Part shown: positions 13,270 through 14,201 of the stretch, one piece after another
Position numbering within the stretch: the first letter of the stretch is position 1
Layout: each line of letters starts with the position of its first letter
Assembly: GCA_964223495.1 (NCBI GenBank)
Contig: CAXQGL010000051.1
Span: forward strand, 1-14,201
DNA from: UBA8752 sp964223495
Lineage (GTDB): Bacteria > Bacteroidota > Bacteroidia > Flavobacteriales_D > Sanyastnellaceae
Direction of reading: 5' to 3'
Length of the DNA stretch: 14,201 nt
The notes under the pieces: model-generated
What the model was told of the DNA's origin: nothing
Databases searched by the model: none
The model's input: the letters and a program-made list of their open reading frames with translations, nothing else
Position numbers and translations under genes: made by a program

Positions 13270-14201
13270 ATGCAACAAGGCCAGATCAACGTACAGACGG
13301 AGAACATCTTTCCGATCATCAAGAAGTTCCTCTACAGCGATCACGAAATTTTCCTCCGGGAACTCGTGTCCAACGCCGTGGATGCCACCCAGAAACGCCG
13401 GGCCCTGCTCCGCGTCGGTGAGATTGAAGGCGATGCCGACGGTGCCCAGGTGCACATCCTGCTCGACAGCGAGGCCAAGACGCTGACCATCCGCGACGCC
13501 GGCATCGGCATGACCGAGGAGGAGGTCGACAAGTACATCAACCAGATCGCGTTCTCCGGCGCCACGGAGTTCGTAGAGCAATTCAAGGAGAAGTACGCCG
13601 ACAAGGAGGAGGCCAAGGAAGCCATCATCGGCCACTTCGGCCTCGGCTTCTACAGCGCCTTCATGGTCGCCGAGCGGGTGGACATCTACTCCTGGAGCCA
13701 GACAAAGGATGGCGTGCCGGTGAAGTGGACCTGCGACGGCTCCCCCAACTTCGAGATGGGCGCCATCTCCGAGGACGACTTCAAGGCGCTCGGCCGCAAT
13801 GAGGATCAGCTGCGCGGCACCGACATCGTGCTCCACCTCGGTGAGGACGGCGAGGACTTCAATGAGGAGGCGCGCATCTCAGGCATCCTGGAGAAGTACT
13901 GCAAGTTCATGCCAGTACCCGTGGTGTTCGGTACCAAGACCGAGTACATCGACGACCCGGAGGGCGCCAAGGACGAGGAGGGCAACGTCAAGCGCGTTCC
14001 GGTCGAGGAGCCCCGCATCGTCAACGACACCGACGCCATCTGGCTCAAGTCACCGGCCGACCTCGAGGACAAGGAGTACCTCGACTTCTACCGGACGCTT
14101 TACCCGATGAACTTCGAGGAGCCGCTGTTCCAGATCCACCTCAACGTGGATTTCCCCTTCACCCTGACGGGCATCCTGTACTTCCCGAAGCTGAAGAAGG
14201 A
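13270..14201 (+). CDS. htpG: Molecular chaperone HtpG (Hsp90), N-terminal part (cut by the right window edge)
   Basis: HtpG is the cytosolic bacterial Hsp90, an ATP-driven dimeric chaperone. From the ATG at 13270 the frame stays open to the window edge, giving the first 310 residues: the whole N-terminal ATPase domain and the beginning of the middle domain. Visible GHKL motifs are ENIFPIIKKFLYSDHEIFLR (11-30), ELVSNAVDA with catalytic-type Glu31 and Mg-binding Asn35, DAGIGM at 76-81, and the lid/glycine motif GHFGLGFYS at 121-129; RGTDIVLHL follows at the end of the domain. The alanine/valine variant 'SNAVDA' is normal in Bacteroidota. Third codon positions are almost entirely C or G, more extreme than in the neighbouring genes, as expected for a highly expressed gene. 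It is probably a single transcription unit, set off by the terminator at 13178. Confidence 0.97.
   Translation, partial: MQQGQINVQTENIFPIIKKFLYSDHEIFLRELVSNAVDATQKRRALLRVGEIEGDADGAQVHILLDSEAKTLTIRDAGIGMTEEEVDKYINQIAFSGATEFVEQFKEKYADKEEAKEAIIGHFGLGFYSAFMVAERVDIYSWSQTKDGVPVKWTCDGSPNFEMGAISEDDFKALGRNEDQLRGTDIVLHLGEDGEDFNEEARISGILEKYCKFMPVPVVFGTKTEYIDDPEGAKDEEGNVKRVPVEEPRIVNDTDAIWLKSPADLEDKEYLDFYRTLYPMNFEEPLFQIHLNVDFPFTLTGILYFPKLKK

Noticed and set aside
12406..13836. 476-codon open frame on the minus strand across the T9SS gene and htpG
   Set aside because: It spans two certain plus-strand genes and a terminator, its translation shows no domain or signal, and it is explained by codon bias.
1..14201. 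CRISPR arrays, insertion sequences, integrase genes, toxin-antitoxin or phage-defence systems
   Set aside because: No regularly spaced repeats, transposase or integrase motifs, or known defence domains were seen on either strand; the window is mostly housekeeping genes.

Overview
The window is a densely coded stretch of a chromosome from a GC-rich member of the Bacteroidota, probably close to the Flavobacteriales. The evidence for this is a Bacteroidetes-type long NusB, a DUF1573 lipoprotein, a DUF4249 lipoprotein, a secreted protein with a type IX secretion (T9SS) C-terminal sorting domain, and lipid A synthesis (lpxB). No RNA genes, CRISPR arrays, insertion sequences or phage genes were seen. 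No stretch of more than about 300 bases lacks a gene.

Layout. (1) Positions 2-1789, plus strand: the 3' end of surE, a small three-helix membrane protein and lpxB, joined by overlapping stop and start codons. (2) Positions 1813-4265, minus strand: a two-gene unit, read from the right as a DUF4249 lipoprotein and then a DUF4139/MuiA-like coiled-coil protein. It is convergent with lpxB and divergent from nusB. (3) Positions 4415-6582, plus strand: nusB, a DUF1573 lipoprotein, yajC and a short YbbR-like protein, tightly packed and partly overlapping. (4) Positions 6600-11733, plus strand: an NhaC-type Na+/H+ antiporter, uvrA and a LOG-family phosphoribohydrolase. (5) Positions 11769-13152: a small lipoprotein of unknown function and a T9SS cargo protein, followed by a good intrinsic terminator at 13178-13208. 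(6) Position 13270 onward: htpG (Hsp90), cut off by the right edge.

How the genes work together. Most are housekeeping: nucleotide phosphatase, lipid A disaccharide synthesis, transcription antitermination, Sec-associated YajC, ion homeostasis, excision repair and protein folding. The accessory part is envelope-directed: the DUF4249/DUF4139 pair, the small lipoprotein and the T9SS cargo. I did not find an obviously new multi-gene system. The least explained parts are the DUF4249/DUF4139 pair, whose junction carries a perfect hairpin across the upstream stop codon, the truncated-looking YbbR-like gene, the orphan lipoprotein next to the T9SS cargo, and the structured leader of htpG.
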